A DNA stretch of 33,959 nt from Streptomyces sp. LHD-70 (GCF_031157275.1 NZ_JAVIFW010000040.1:1-33959), one strand, 5' to 3'; positions 13,735-24,020 are shown, counted from the first letter of the stretch. The notes: generated by a model not told the origin, from the sequence alone. Translations and numbers: made by a program.

Positions 13735-15417
13735 TCACTCCACATGGCGCCGAGCCCGCAGCGCCAGGCTCAGGGCGAGGACCGTCTGCGGGTCGTCCAG
13801 GTCCGTGCCGAGGAGTTCCGCGATGCGGGCCAGGCGGTTGTAGAGGGTCTGGCGGTTGAGGTGCAGCTCGCGCGCCGTTTCCGCCTTGCGGCCCGCGTGG
13901 GCGAGGTACGTCTCCAGGGTGGGCAGCAGTGGCGGCTTCGCGCGCCGGTCGTGGTCCTGGAGCGGCCCGATCGCGCGCTCCACGAACGCCGCCAGAGCCG
14001 TTCCGTCGCCATGGCGGTGCAGCCGCCACAGCAGCAGCTCGGTGTCCAGGCGCCGGGCGTCGTACCACGGCCGGTCCACCAGGCCCTGCGCCGCCGTCGC
14101 CGTCTCCGCCGCGTGCCGCAGCCCCGCCGACGCCGCGGCCCAGCCGCCCGCCACACCGACGACGACGACGGGCGGACGCACCCCGGCGCGCTGCACCCCG
14201 GCCCGCTCGTCCGCCTGCCGAAGCCCGGCCCGCATCGCCTCGGCGACCCGGTCGGCCACCGCCGTACGCTCCGACTCGGACCGCAGCCCGAGCAGCACCG
14301 GAACCCGCCCCTCCACCGGCCGTACGCCGACCAGGACGGGCACCCCCACCGCCGCCAGCTCCTCCGCGACCGCCCGCGCGAGGACCGCCCAACTCCCGCT
14401 CGGCACCAGCGATTCGGCGACCCGCATCACCACCGGGAGCAGCGGCCCCGAGCCGGGCCTGAAGCCGAGCACCCGGGCCTGCGCGGGCGCGTCCTCGGCG
14501 CTGATGCGGCCCTCGGCCAGGTCGGACAGGAAGTCACCGCGGCCGCGCGCCGCCAGCTCCTCCTCCTGCCGCGCCTGCATCAGGACCACGGCGAGCGAAC
14601 CGGCGGCCCGCTCGACGGCCATGCGGTGCACCGGCTGCACCGGCCCCGACACCGCGAGCAGCGCGATCCGCGCCCGTACCCCACTCGTACCGGAGGTACC
14701 GGGTGCACCGGGACCCCCGCCCGGCACGTCGATCAGCACCGACCCCGCGGGCGGCCCCTCGCCCCGGGCCCGGCCGCGCAGCGACTCCCACACCTGGAGC
14801 GGATCGACGACCGGACCGTCCGCCTCGGAGGCCGCGGCGGGCCCGGCCGCGTACAGGAGCTGCCCGTCCGCGGTCTCCAGGAACACCGGATTGCCGCAGA
14901 ACTCGGCCAGTACGGACAGGACCTGGGGCGCTCCGCCCCCGGCGAGCAGCGCCTCGGTGCAGCGCCGGTGCACCTCGTCGGCCTCCTTGAGGAGGGCGTA
15001 GTGGCCGTTGACGATCTCCGTGTGGACCTCTTCGGTCACGGTCACGAAGGGCACCTCGCGATGCAGCTGCACCAGCGGAAGCCCGGCCGAGCGCGCCGTC
15101 TCCACGATCGCCGAGGGCAGCCGGGCGAAGCGCGGCCCCAGCTCCACGACGAGCGCCGCGATCCCGCGCTCCGCGAGCTTGCGTACGAACGCCCGCTGCT
15201 CGGCGGGGCGCGTTCCGAGCCCGAGCCCGGTGGTCAGGAGCAGCTCGCCGCCCTTCAGCAGCGACGCGATGTTCGGCACCTCACCGGCGTGCACCCAGCG
15301 CACGGTGCGCTGCAGCCGGTCGGAGCAGGCGACGACCTCGGGGAGGCCGCTGCGCAGTCCGGGCAGTTCGAGGGCGCGCTGCACGGTGATCCCGGCCTGG
15401 GGGTTGTGCGTGTCCAT
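13735..15417 (-). CDS. PucR-family transcriptional regulator
   Basis: This 560-aa protein has an N-terminal PucR-type ligand-sensing domain (residues ~10-130; VQRALELPGLRSGLPEVVA, GGELLLTTGLGL, VELGPRF). The middle region resembles GGDEF-like/CdaR sensors (~300-450). The C-terminal HTH_30 domain reads AHAGRKAETARELHLNRQTLYNRL (split here as AHAGRKAETARELHL and NRQTLYNRL). PucR proteins control purine or amino-acid catabolism genes; the effector and targets are unknown. ATG 15417 is chosen because TAGCGT (15425-15430, minus strand) ends 7 nt upstream, and the earlier in-frame extension is not conserved-looking. It is downstream of, and parallel to, the GH15 gene. Confidence 0.93.
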   Translation of the reverse strand: MDTHNPQAGITVQRALELPGLRSGLPEVVACSDRLQRTVRWVHAGEVPNIASLLKGGELLLTTGLGLGTRPAEQRAFVRKLAERGIAALVVELGPRFARLPSAIVETARSAGLPLVQLHREVPFVTVTEEVHTEIVNGHYALLKEADEVHRRCTEALLAGGGAPQVLSVLAEFCGNPVFLETADGQLLYAAGPAAASEADGPVVDPLQVWESLRGRARGEGPPAGSVLIDVPGGGPGAPGTSGTSGVRARIALLAVSGPVQPVHRMAVERAAGSLAVVLMQARQEEELAARGRGDFLSDLAEGRISAEDAPAQARVLGFRPGSGPLLPVVMRVAESLVPSGSWAVLARAVAEELAAVGVPVLVGVRPVEGRVPVLLGLRSESERTAVADRVAEAMRAGLRQADERAGVQRAGVRPPVVVVGVAGGWAAASAGLRHAAETATAAQGLVDRPWYDARRLDTELLLWRLHRHGDGTALAAFVERAIGPLQDHDRRAKPPLLPTLETYLAHAGRKAETARELHLNRQTLYNRLARIAELLGTDLDDPQTVLALSLALRARRHVE

Positions 15418-15424
15418 CCGCGGG

Positions 15425-15430
15425 ACGCTA
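15425..15430 (-). promoter_or_regulatory. Putative -10 element of the pucR-like gene (leaderless)
   Basis: TAGCGT on the minus strand ends 7 nt before ATG 15417. No SD-like tract lies between. Confidence 0.5.
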
Positions 15431-15490
15431 CCTGTGGTCGCCGCCCGGGGACACCCACCCCGCCCCACGCGGTACCGCCTGCGTACGGCC

Positions 15491-15522
15491 GCGGCCCCCC
15501 GGCAACAGAACCGAGGGGCCGC
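15491..15522 (-). terminator. Terminator of the GH15 gene
   Basis: On the minus strand a 12-bp stem (15511-15522 with 15491-15502, one G-U pair) with an 8-nt loop begins about 20 nt after the GH15 stop codon. There is no T run. It separates the GH15 gene from the downstream pucR-like gene. Confidence 0.65.
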
Positions 15523-15541
15523 AGGGCAAAGAACAGCGGGA

Positions 15542-17344
15542 TCAGCCGCCGTACGCCCCGGAAGCCGTCAGGCGGAGCGCCGTGTCGATCAGGGGGACGT
15601 GGCTGAAGGCCTGCGGGAAGTTGCCCACCTGCCGCTGCAGCCGCGGGTCCCACTCCTCGGCGAGCAGGCCCAGGTCGTTGCGGAGCGAGAGGAGCTTCTC
15701 GAACAGCTCGCGCGCCTCGTCGACCCGGCCGATCATCGCGAGGTCGTCCGCGAGCCAGAACGAGCAGGCCAGGAACGCGCCCTCGTCGCCCTCGAGGCCG
15801 TCCACGCCCGCGTCGTCCCCGGAGGTCGGGTAGCGAAGCACGAAGCCGTCCTCCGTGGACAGCTCCCGCTGGATCGCCTCGATCGTGCCGACGACCCGCT
15901 TGTCGTCCGGCGGCAGGAAGCCCATCTGCGGGATGAGCAGCAGCGAGGCGTCCAGCTCCTTGGAGCCGTACGACTGCGTGAACGTGTTGCGCTCAGGGTC
16001 GTAGCCCTTCTCGCAGACGTCCCGGTGGATGTCGTCCCGCAGCTCCCGCCACCGGTCGAGCGGGCCGTCCACGTCACCGGACTCGATCAGCTTGATCGTG
16101 CGGTCCACGGCGACCCAGGCCATCACCTTGGAGTGCACGAAGTGCCGGCGCGGCCCGCGTACCTCCCAGATGCCCTCGTCGGGCTGGTCCCAGTGCGTCT
16201 CCAGGTAGCGGATCAGCTTGAGCTGCAGCAGCGCGGCGTAGTCGCTGCGCGCCAGGCCCGTCATATGGGCCAGGTGCAGTGCCTCGGTGACCTCGCCGTA
16301 CACATCGAGCTGCAGCTGGTGCGCGGCGCCGTTGCCGACGCGCACCGGCTGGGAGTTCTCGTACCCCGGCAGCCAGTCCAACTCGGCCTCGCCGAGCTCC
16401 CGTTCGCCCGCGATGCCGTACATGATCTGCAGGTTCTCCGGGTCGCCCGCGACCGCGCGGAGCAGCCACTCGCGCCAGGCCCGCGCCTCCTCGCGGTAGC
16501 CGGTGCGCAGCAGCGAGGACAGCGTGATCGCCGCGTCCCTGAGCCAGGTGAAGCGGTAGTCCCAGTTCCGGGAGCCGCCGATGTCCTCCGGCAGCGAGGT
16601 GGTCGGCGCCGCCACGATCCCGCCGGTCGGCGCGTACGTCAGCGCCTTCAGCGTGATCAGCGAGCGCACGACGGCCTCGCGGTAGGGCCCGTGGTACGTG
16701 CAGTGCTCGACCCACTCGCGCCAGAACTCGGCGGTCGCCTCCAGGGCGTGCTCCGGTTCGTGCAGCGGGGGCGGCGCCTTGTGCGAGGGTTCCCAGGTGA
16801 TCGAGAACGCCACCCGCTCACCCGGGGCCACGGTGAAGTCCGAGTACGTCGTCAGGTGCTCGCCGTACGTCTCCTCGTCCGTGTCCAGCCATACGGAGTC
16901 GGGGCCCGCGACGGCCACCGTGCGCCCGTCGACCTTGTGCACCCACGGCACGATCCGGCCGTAGCTGAAGCGCATCCGCAGCGCCGAGCGCATCGGCACG
17001 CGCCCGCTCACGCCCTCGACGATGCGCACCAGCTGGGGCGCGCCCTCGCGCGGCGGCATGAAGTCGATGACGCGGACGGTGCCGCGCGGGGTGTCCCACT
17101 CCGACTCGAGGATCAGGGAGTCGCCGCGGTACGTCCTGCGGGTGGCGGCCGGCGGCCCGGCGTCCTCGCCGTGCTCGGGGCCGAGCCGCCAGAAGCCGTG
17201 CTCCTCGGTGCCGAGTAGCCCGGCGAACACGGCATGAGAGTCGAATCTCGGCAGGCACAGCCAGTCGACCGTGCCGTCTCTGCAGACCAGCGCCGCTGTC
17301 TGCATGTCTCCGATGAGTGCGTAATCCTCGATGCGCCCGGCCAC
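15542..17344 (-). CDS. Glycoside hydrolase family 15 protein (glucoamylase/trehalase-like)
   Basis: This ~600-aa protein matches the full length of the actinobacterial GH15 group. N-terminal GRIEDYALIGDMQTAALV and VDWLCLPRFDSHAVF are family hallmarks. The (alpha/alpha)6 catalytic domain includes SRNWDYRFTWLRDAA, WLPGYENSQPVRVGN and LLAEEWDPRLQRQVGNFPQA, where the acidic EEWD region is expected to be catalytic. Members include glucoamylases and trehalases; the latter is plausible in a streptomycete, but the substrate cannot be decided here. There is no signal peptide, so it is cytoplasmic. GTG 17344 is preferred because CTGGAG lies 6 nt before it; ATG 17350 or GTG 17368 would add only 2 or 8 residues. 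Confidence 0.93.
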   Translation of the reverse strand: MAGRIEDYALIGDMQTAALVCRDGTVDWLCLPRFDSHAVFAGLLGTEEHGFWRLGPEHGEDAGPPAATRRTYRGDSLILESEWDTPRGTVRVIDFMPPREGAPQLVRIVEGVSGRVPMRSALRMRFSYGRIVPWVHKVDGRTVAVAGPDSVWLDTDEETYGEHLTTYSDFTVAPGERVAFSITWEPSHKAPPPLHEPEHALEATAEFWREWVEHCTYHGPYREAVVRSLITLKALTYAPTGGIVAAPTTSLPEDIGGSRNWDYRFTWLRDAAITLSSLLRTGYREEARAWREWLLRAVAGDPENLQIMYGIAGERELGEAELDWLPGYENSQPVRVGNGAAHQLQLDVYGEVTEALHLAHMTGLARSDYAALLQLKLIRYLETHWDQPDEGIWEVRGPRRHFVHSKVMAWVAVDRTIKLIESGDVDGPLDRWRELRDDIHRDVCEKGYDPERNTFTQSYGSKELDASLLLIPQMGFLPPDDKRVVGTIEAIQRELSTEDGFVLRYPTSGDDAGVDGLEGDEGAFLACSFWLADDLAMIGRVDEARELFEKLLSLRNDLGLLAEEWDPRLQRQVGNFPQAFSHVPLIDTALRLTASGAYGG

Positions 17345-17783
17345 GTACATCTCCAGTCGAACGGCCACGTCCGCCCCGCGGGGCGCTTGCCATGCAGTCA
17401 AGGGTCGTTGACGAGCTTGGGGATTCCGGTCGGGCGGGGTGATGCCGTGCTCCGGCCCGGCTCGGCAGCGAACGTCCGAGCAGGATACGACGCACCCTAG
17501 TGATCCGCGCGCCCCTCGGGGCAATGCGGCTGCGCCGAACGGGTGAGCGTCGGGTGACGGTCACATGGTCGTCCCGTAGTGATGCGTACGGAGCGTTCGG
17601 CGGGCTGCGCGGAGCGTGGCCGGAAGCAGCCTCCCTGTGTCGCTGATACCCTGGTAGCCCGTGGAGCGGTGGTTTCAAGAACCCCGAACCGCAGCGACGG
17701 CAACTCCCGGGAATTCAACGATTCCGGGCCCTGGTTGCCGGTACGCACCACCACCTCGCGACCACGGGAGCCCCCTCTTGGCC
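17345..17783. other. Divergent GH15-pyrG intergenic region
   Basis: About 440 bp that should hold both promoters. I see a perfect 11-bp palindrome GTGACGGTCAC (17554-17564), which could be an operator. A TACCCT hexamer at 17647-17652 is a weak -10 candidate for pyrG without a clear -35. The untranslated leader before pyrG is about 120 nt. No gene is supported: the open frames here lack RBS and recognisable sequence. Confidence 0.5.
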
Positions 17784-19460
<1,677 letters not shown>

Positions 19461-19474
19461 CGGAGATACGGTTG

Positions 19475-19513
19475 CCGGGGTACGGGCCGTTCGCGGCCTG
19501 TACCCCGGTTTCT
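19475..19513 (+). terminator. Terminator after pyrG
   Basis: A 15-bp stem (19475-19489 with 19494-19508, one G-U pair) closes a TTCG tetraloop and runs into TTTCTT. It begins 14 nt after the pyrG stop and ends ~30 nt before the Nudix gene. Confidence 0.88.
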
Positions 19514-19542
19514 TCATGTGGGCATGTGGGAGGACGTACGTC

Positions 19543-20169
19543 ATGACGCTCAAGGACACCGCCGACGAGTGGCGGATCACGGCCACCGCGACCCCGTTCG
19601 TCGGCAACAAGACCAGCGTCCGCACGGACGACGTGGTGATGCCCGGCGGCGGCGTCGCGACCCGTGACTACCAGGTCCACCCCGGCTCGGTCGCCGTCCT
19701 CGCCCTGGACGAGCGGGGCCGCGTCCTCGTCATCAACCAGTACCGCCACCCCGTGCGCCACCGCCTCTGGGAGATCCCGGCCGGACTGCTCGACATCCCC
19801 GGCGAGAACCCGCTGCACGCCGCCCAGCGCGAGCTGTACGAGGAGGCGCACGTCAAGGCCGAGGACTGGCGGGTCCTCACCGACATCTACTCCTCACCCG
19901 GCGGCTGCGACGAGGCAATCCGGGTCTTCCTCGCCCGCGACCTGTCCGAGGCGGACGGCGAGCGCTTCGAGGTCGACGAGGAGGAGGCCGACATGGAGAT
20001 CGCCCGCGTCCCCCTCGACGAACTCGTCCGCGGGGTGCTCGCCGGCGAGCTGCACCACAACTGCCTGGTCGTGGGCGTCCTCTCGCTGGTCGCCGCCGAG
20101 CGCGGCGACGGCCTCGACGCGCTCCGACCGGCGGACGCACCCTGGCCCGCGCGCCCCTTCGAGGCCTGA
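19543..20169 (+). CDS. Nudix hydrolase (ADP-ribose pyrophosphatase-like)
   Basis: This 208-aa protein resembles ADP-ribose/sugar-nucleotide pyrophosphatases: NQYRHPVRHRLWEIPAG is the usual lead-in. The Nudix box is slightly unusual: G81 is separated from E88 by six residues instead of five, RELYEE (96-101) is intact, and the last Gly of the box is His103. Metal-binding glutamates E97, E100 and E101 are present, so activity is likely. ATG 19543 follows GGGAGGA (19528-19534, 8-nt spacing). It sits between the pyrG terminator and the STAND/TPR gene, probably with its own promoter. Confidence 0.93.
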   Translation: MTLKDTADEWRITATATPFVGNKTSVRTDDVVMPGGGVATRDYQVHPGSVAVLALDERGRVLVINQYRHPVRHRLWEIPAGLLDIPGENPLHAAQRELYEEAHVKAEDWRVLTDIYSSPGGCDEAIRVFLARDLSEADGERFEVDEEEADMEIARVPLDELVRGVLAGELHHNCLVVGVLSLVAAERGDGLDALRPADAPWPARPFEA

Positions 20170-20339
20170 GCCGGTCGCCCGAACTCCCGCAGCTCTCCGG
20201 TGTGACCATCTCCTGATCCGATCGGGGGATGTGTCCGCCGCGCTCCACCCGACCCTGCACAGAGCGTGAACTACGCTCGGAATTCCCCGTCCCGCGACCG
20301 CGGGCGGGCTCTGTGCGCAGCTGGACGGGAGCGTGGCCC

Positions 20340-22457
20340 GTGACGGATCAGGCGGTGGACACCCAGGTCTCTTCGCCCCTGGCGGAGACCTCCGCACCAC
20401 GGGCGGTGCGGGATGCGGGGGCGCCCGAATTCGTCGGCAGGCAGCGGGAGTTGAAGGAGCTGCGCGCCGACATCGCACGCACCGGCCTCGACACCCTCTC
20501 CGGACGCAAACCCGCCCGCGCCCGCGTCCTGCTCATCGCCGGACGTCCCGGCTCCGGCCGCACCGCGCTCGCCGAGCGCCTGGTCACCGAACTCGCCGAC
20601 GACTACGCCGACGGACAGCTGCACGCCCGCCTCACCGAACCCGACGGCCGCCCGGTCCCCACCGAGCGCACCGCCCGCGAACTCCTCGACGCCCTGTCCG
20701 TGCCGACCGCCCCCGGCGCCACGGAGGACGAGCTCACCGAGAAGCTCCGCGAGGCCCTCGCCGTACGGCGCGTACTGATGCTGCTCGACGGGGCGGCCGA
20801 CGCGGAGCAGGTCGATCCGCTGCTCCCGGACGCCCCGCAGTGCCTCGTCGTGGCGACCTCGCTCGGGCCGCTGACCGGGATCTCCGACGTCCGCCCCTGC
20901 ACGCTCGGCGGCCTCGACACCAAGTCCGCGCTCGACCTGCTCACCGGCTACACCGGGTCCGTGCGGATCACGGTCGACCCGCGCGCCGCCGAGCACCTCG
21001 CCGAGCAGTGCGGTCACCAGCCCGCGGCCCTGGTCCTGGCGGGCGGCTGGCTCGCGGCCCGGCCCAAGGCGTCCGTGGCGGAGCTGGCCAAGATGCTGCA
21101 CAACCTGCCGGACGACGACAGTACGGAGCAGGGCTCGCCGGGCAGCCTGCCGCGGGTCTTCCGCTTCGTGTACGACGCGCTGCCCGGCCCGGCTGCCCGG
21201 ATACTGCGACTCCTCTGCCTTGCCCCGGCCGGCCTCGCCGATCCGCACACCGCCTCCGCGCTCGCCGGCTGCTCGATCTCGGCGGCGGCCACCACCCTGG
21301 CGGACTTCGCCCGCCTCGGACTCCTCCGCCGGACCGGGACCGAGCTCGCTCAGGGCCCTGAGTACGCCGTGCCCGGATGCCTGCAGCCCCTGCTGCAAGG
21401 GCTGACCGAGACGCAGGACCGGCCGGGGGAGGTGCAGCTCGCGCGGGCCCGGATGCTGGAGCGCGCGGTGCGGCTGCTGCACTCCTGCCGGGCCGTGACG
21501 GAGCCGGAGGGCTCACCGGCGCGCGGCCGGCTCGCCGGGCTGCCGCGTGCCCTGCGCTTCGACTCTCCGCAGGCGGCCGACGACTGGCTGCGACTGCGCC
21601 GTCCCGCGCTCCTCGCCTCGGCCCGGCTCGCGGTCGCGGACGGCGACCTGGACACGCTGGCCAGGCGCCTGATGGCGGCTCTGACCAGGGCACTCGTCGC
21701 GCACTGCGACACGGAGGCGGCCGCCGACCTGTACGGCATCCACCGCCTCGTCCTGGACGTCGCCGAGCGGCGCGACCTGCCCCGGGAGCAGGCGGCGGCG
21801 CTGCTCAACCTCGGCGATCTGGACGCCGGGACCGGGCGTACGCGCGAGGCCCTGACCCGATATCGGGCAGCGCTGGACGCCGCGCGGGCCGCGAAAGACC
21901 CGTACGCACTGGGCCGCGCGATGGAATCCGTAGGTGGCGCCTACCAGGAGCTGGGCGATCTTCAGCGGGCCGCCGACTGGTTCGGGCGGGCCCTCAGCGA
22001 CCGCCTCGCGCGCGGCGAGCGGCTCGACGCCGCCCGCCTGTACGGACGGATCGGCTCCACGCTCACCTACGCCGGCCGGTACGGCGAGGCGCTGCGCAAC
22101 TGGCGTTCGGCTGCGAGCGGTTACCGCAAGGCCGGTGAAATCCCCTCGTACGCAAGGGCGTTGAGCGAGATGGCCCGGGTGCAGGAGTACGCGGGCCGAC
22201 CCGAGGAGTCGCTGCGCACCTGCCAGGAGGCGGTCCAGTGGGCGCGGCAGGCGCAGGACGTACGGCTCCAGGCCGCGCTGCAGCTGCGGCTCGCCGACAC
22301 TCTCGACCGGCTCGGCGACAGCGCCTCCGCCGGGCTGCACCGCTCCGCCGCCGAGCGCATGCTGGGAGAAGAGCTGGCCGAGGCCGGTTCCGCTGCGGGA
22401 CCCGAAGGGGTCCCCACAACGAGTGCCGAACAGAGCTCCGAAGCCGGAGCCGGGTGA
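20340..22457 (+). CDS. STAND-like NTPase with C-terminal TPRs, no DNA-binding domain
   Basis: This 705-aa protein resembles the NTPase plus TPR part of AfsR/SARP regulators without the N-terminal DNA-binding domain. FVGRQRELKELRADI precedes the P-loop GRPGSGRT (residues 68-75), in which the usual Lys is Arg74. The Walker B-like VLMLLDG (145-151) has Gly where STAND proteins usually have a second Asp. Residues ~483-675 form TPRs (LLNLGDLDAGTGRTREALT, AMESVGGAYQELGDLQRAA, IGSTLTYAGRYGEALRNW, EMARVQEYAGRPEESLRTC). GTG 20340 follows GGGAG (20327-20331, 8 nt). The role is unknown; it may be a scaffold or signalling protein. The next gene is ald, 184 bp downstream. Confidence 0.88.
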   Translation: MTDQAVDTQVSSPLAETSAPRAVRDAGAPEFVGRQRELKELRADIARTGLDTLSGRKPARARVLLIAGRPGSGRTALAERLVTELADDYADGQLHARLTEPDGRPVPTERTARELLDALSVPTAPGATEDELTEKLREALAVRRVLMLLDGAADAEQVDPLLPDAPQCLVVATSLGPLTGISDVRPCTLGGLDTKSALDLLTGYTGSVRITVDPRAAEHLAEQCGHQPAALVLAGGWLAARPKASVAELAKMLHNLPDDDSTEQGSPGSLPRVFRFVYDALPGPAARILRLLCLAPAGLADPHTASALAGCSISAAATTLADFARLGLLRRTGTELAQGPEYAVPGCLQPLLQGLTETQDRPGEVQLARARMLERAVRLLHSCRAVTEPEGSPARGRLAGLPRALRFDSPQAADDWLRLRRPALLASARLAVADGDLDTLARRLMAALTRALVAHCDTEAAADLYGIHRLVLDVAERRDLPREQAAALLNLGDLDAGTGRTREALTRYRAALDAARAAKDPYALGRAMESVGGAYQELGDLQRAADWFGRALSDRLARGERLDAARLYGRIGSTLTYAGRYGEALRNWRSAASGYRKAGEIPSYARALSEMARVQEYAGRPEESLRTCQEAVQWARQAQDVRLQAALQLRLADTLDRLGDSASAGLHRSAAERMLGEELAEAGSAAGPEGVPTTSAEQSSEAGAG

Positions 22458-22641
22458 TCCGCCTGCGAAATCCGTAGTGCATCTCGTGAAGATTGATGCT
22501 TTGAAAGGCTAGACAGCTCAATATCCTTCATTAGACTGGCTCCGCCGCGGTCATTCGCGGTGTCTCCCGTTGTGCCGCAGCGCATACGGGTATGTGTGTC
22601 ATTGCCTGAAACATCCCCTGAGCCAAGGACCGTGATCGACG
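22458..22641. promoter_or_regulatory. ald upstream region, AT-rich
   Basis: 184 bp between the STAND/TPR gene and ald. The segment 22484-22540 is markedly AT-rich for this genome and contains TTGAAA (22501-22506), TAGACA (22510-22515), TATCCT (22522-22527) and TAGACT (22532-22537). A promoter and a regulator site are likely here, but spacing does not single out one -35/-10 pair. Confidence 0.45.
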
Positions 22642-23757
22642 ATGAAGGTCGGCATCCCCCGCGAGGTCAAGAACAACGAGTTCCGGGTGGCGATCACCCC
22701 CGCCGGTGTGCACGAGCTGGTGCGCCACGGCCACCAGGTCGTCATCGAGCAGAACGCCGGCGTCGGCTCCTCGATCACGGACGGCGAGTTCATCGCCGCC
22801 GGCGCCCAGATCCTCCCCACCGCCGACGAGGTCTGGGCCACCGCCGACCTGCTCCTGAAGGTCAAGGAGCCGGTCGCGGAGGAGTACCACCGCCTGCGCA
22901 AGGACCAGACGCTCTTCACCTACCTGCACCTGGCCGCCTCCAAGGAGTGCACGGACGCCCTCCTGGAGTCCGGCACCACGGCCATCGCGTACGAGACCGT
23001 CGAGACCGCGAACCGCGCCCTGCCGCTGCTCGCCCCGATGTCCGAGGTCGCGGGCCGCCTGGCCCCACAGGTCGGCGCCTACCACCTGATGGCCTTCAAC
23101 GGCGGCCGCGGCGTGCTGCCCGGCGGTGTCCCCGGCACCCAGGCCGGCAAGGCCGTCGTCATCGGCGGTGGCGTCTCCGGCTGGAGCGCCACGCAGATCG
23201 CCGTCGGCATGGGCTTCCACGTGACCCTGCTCGACAAGGACATCAACAAGCTGCGCGAGGCCGACAAGATCTTCGGCACCAAGGTGCAGACGATCGTCTC
23301 CAACGCCTACGAGCTGGAGAAGGCCGTCGTCGAGGCCGACCTCGTCATCGGCGCCGTCCTCATCCCGGGTGCCAAGGCCCCGAAGCTGGTCACCAACGAG
23401 CTGGTCGCCAAGATGAAGCCGGGAAGTGTTCTTGTCGACATCGCGATCGACCAGGGCGGCTGCTTCGAGGACTCGCGTCCGACCACCCACGCCGAGCCGA
23501 CGTTCAAGATCCACAACTCGGTCTTCTACTGCGTCGCCAACATGCCCGGCGCCGTCCCGAACACCTCGACGTACGCGCTGACCAACGCGACGCTGCCGTA
23601 CATCGTCGAGCTCGCCAACCGCGGCTGGACCGAGGCGCTGCGTCGCGACCCGGCGCTCGCGCTCGGCCTCAACACCCATGACGGCAAGGTGGTTTACGGC
23701 TCCGTGGCCGAGGCCCACGGCCTGGAGCACGTCGAACTGAGCACGCTCCTCGGCTAG
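22642..23757 (+). CDS. ald: Alanine dehydrogenase
   Basis: This 371-aa enzyme reversibly deaminates L-alanine to pyruvate and ammonium with NAD+. The N-terminus MKVGIPREVKNNEFRVAITP and the length are typical. Catalytic and substrate residues known in the family are present: Arg15, Lys75 in LLKVKEP, His96 in TYLHLAAS and Asp270 in VDIAIDQGG. The Rossmann motif is VIGGGVSGWSA, followed by LLDKD, whose Asp indicates NAD+ preference. ATG 22642 follows AAGGA (22625-22629) at a longish 12-nt spacing. A strong hairpin follows the gene. It probably links carbon and nitrogen balance, as in other actinomycetes. Confidence 0.97.
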   Translation: MKVGIPREVKNNEFRVAITPAGVHELVRHGHQVVIEQNAGVGSSITDGEFIAAGAQILPTADEVWATADLLLKVKEPVAEEYHRLRKDQTLFTYLHLAASKECTDALLESGTTAIAYETVETANRALPLLAPMSEVAGRLAPQVGAYHLMAFNGGRGVLPGGVPGTQAGKAVVIGGGVSGWSATQIAVGMGFHVTLLDKDINKLREADKIFGTKVQTIVSNAYELEKAVVEADLVIGAVLIPGAKAPKLVTNELVAKMKPGSVLVDIAIDQGGCFEDSRPTTHAEPTFKIHNSVFYCVANMPGAVPNTSTYALTNATLPYIVELANRGWTEALRRDPALALGLNTHDGKVVYGSVAEAHGLEHVELSTLLG

Positions 23758-23796
23758 TCGACAAAGCGCGCGTCAACGCGCGACGTCAACCTCGCG

Positions 23797-23835
23797 CATG
23801 CGGCCGGACCTTGCCCGCCAAGGTCCGGCCGCATG
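23797..23835 (+). terminator. Terminator after ald
   Basis: A perfect 17-bp GC-rich stem (23797-23813 with 23819-23835) with loop CCCGC. No T run follows, as is common in Streptomyces. A smaller hairpin CGCGCGT/ACGCGCG (23767-23773 with 23776-23782) lies just before it. Confidence 0.85.
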
Positions 23836-23909
23836 TGTATCGGGTCACTTTGTGAGGCTCGGTCAACTCGCCTCGAACGTAACCCTTTAACCGTTTCGCA
23901 CACCGGTGA

Positions 23910-23952
23910 AACACCCCTGGAGGGGCCTGTGCGCCCTTGACACAGGGGTGTT
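23910..23952. repeat. Mutually exclusive inverted repeats upstream of parA
   Basis: AACACCCCTG (23910-23919) pairs perfectly with CAGGGGTGTT (23943-23952). Alternatively CCCC/GGGG (23914-23917 with 23922-23925) plus CCTGTG/CACAGG (23926-23931 with 23941-23946) can form using the same bases. A TTGACA hexamer (23937-23942) lies inside. It may be an operator or an attenuator-like element. Confidence 0.55.
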
Positions 23953-23990
23953 CGGTTGCCGACACATCGGGCCGGGTCCGGCGGATTGTG

Positions 23991-24020
23991 TTGCTGCGGA
24001 GCGGTGACACGCCATAGAGT
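23991..24020 (+). promoter_or_regulatory. Candidate parA promoter
   Basis: TTGCTG (23991-23996) and TAGAGT (24015-24020) with an 18-bp spacer resemble a housekeeping HrdB promoter. The predicted start near 24027 gives a leader of about 66 nt carrying the strong SD at 24075-24082. Confidence 0.55.

Noticed and set aside
17497..17754. Small minus-strand open frame in the GH15-pyrG gap
   Set aside because: No RBS, no recognisable domain, and it overlaps the pyrG leader.
23937..23967. TTGACA as the parA -35
   Set aside because: No TANNNT-type -10 follows at 16-19 bp; the TTGCTG/TAGAGT pair at 23991-24020 is a better promoter.
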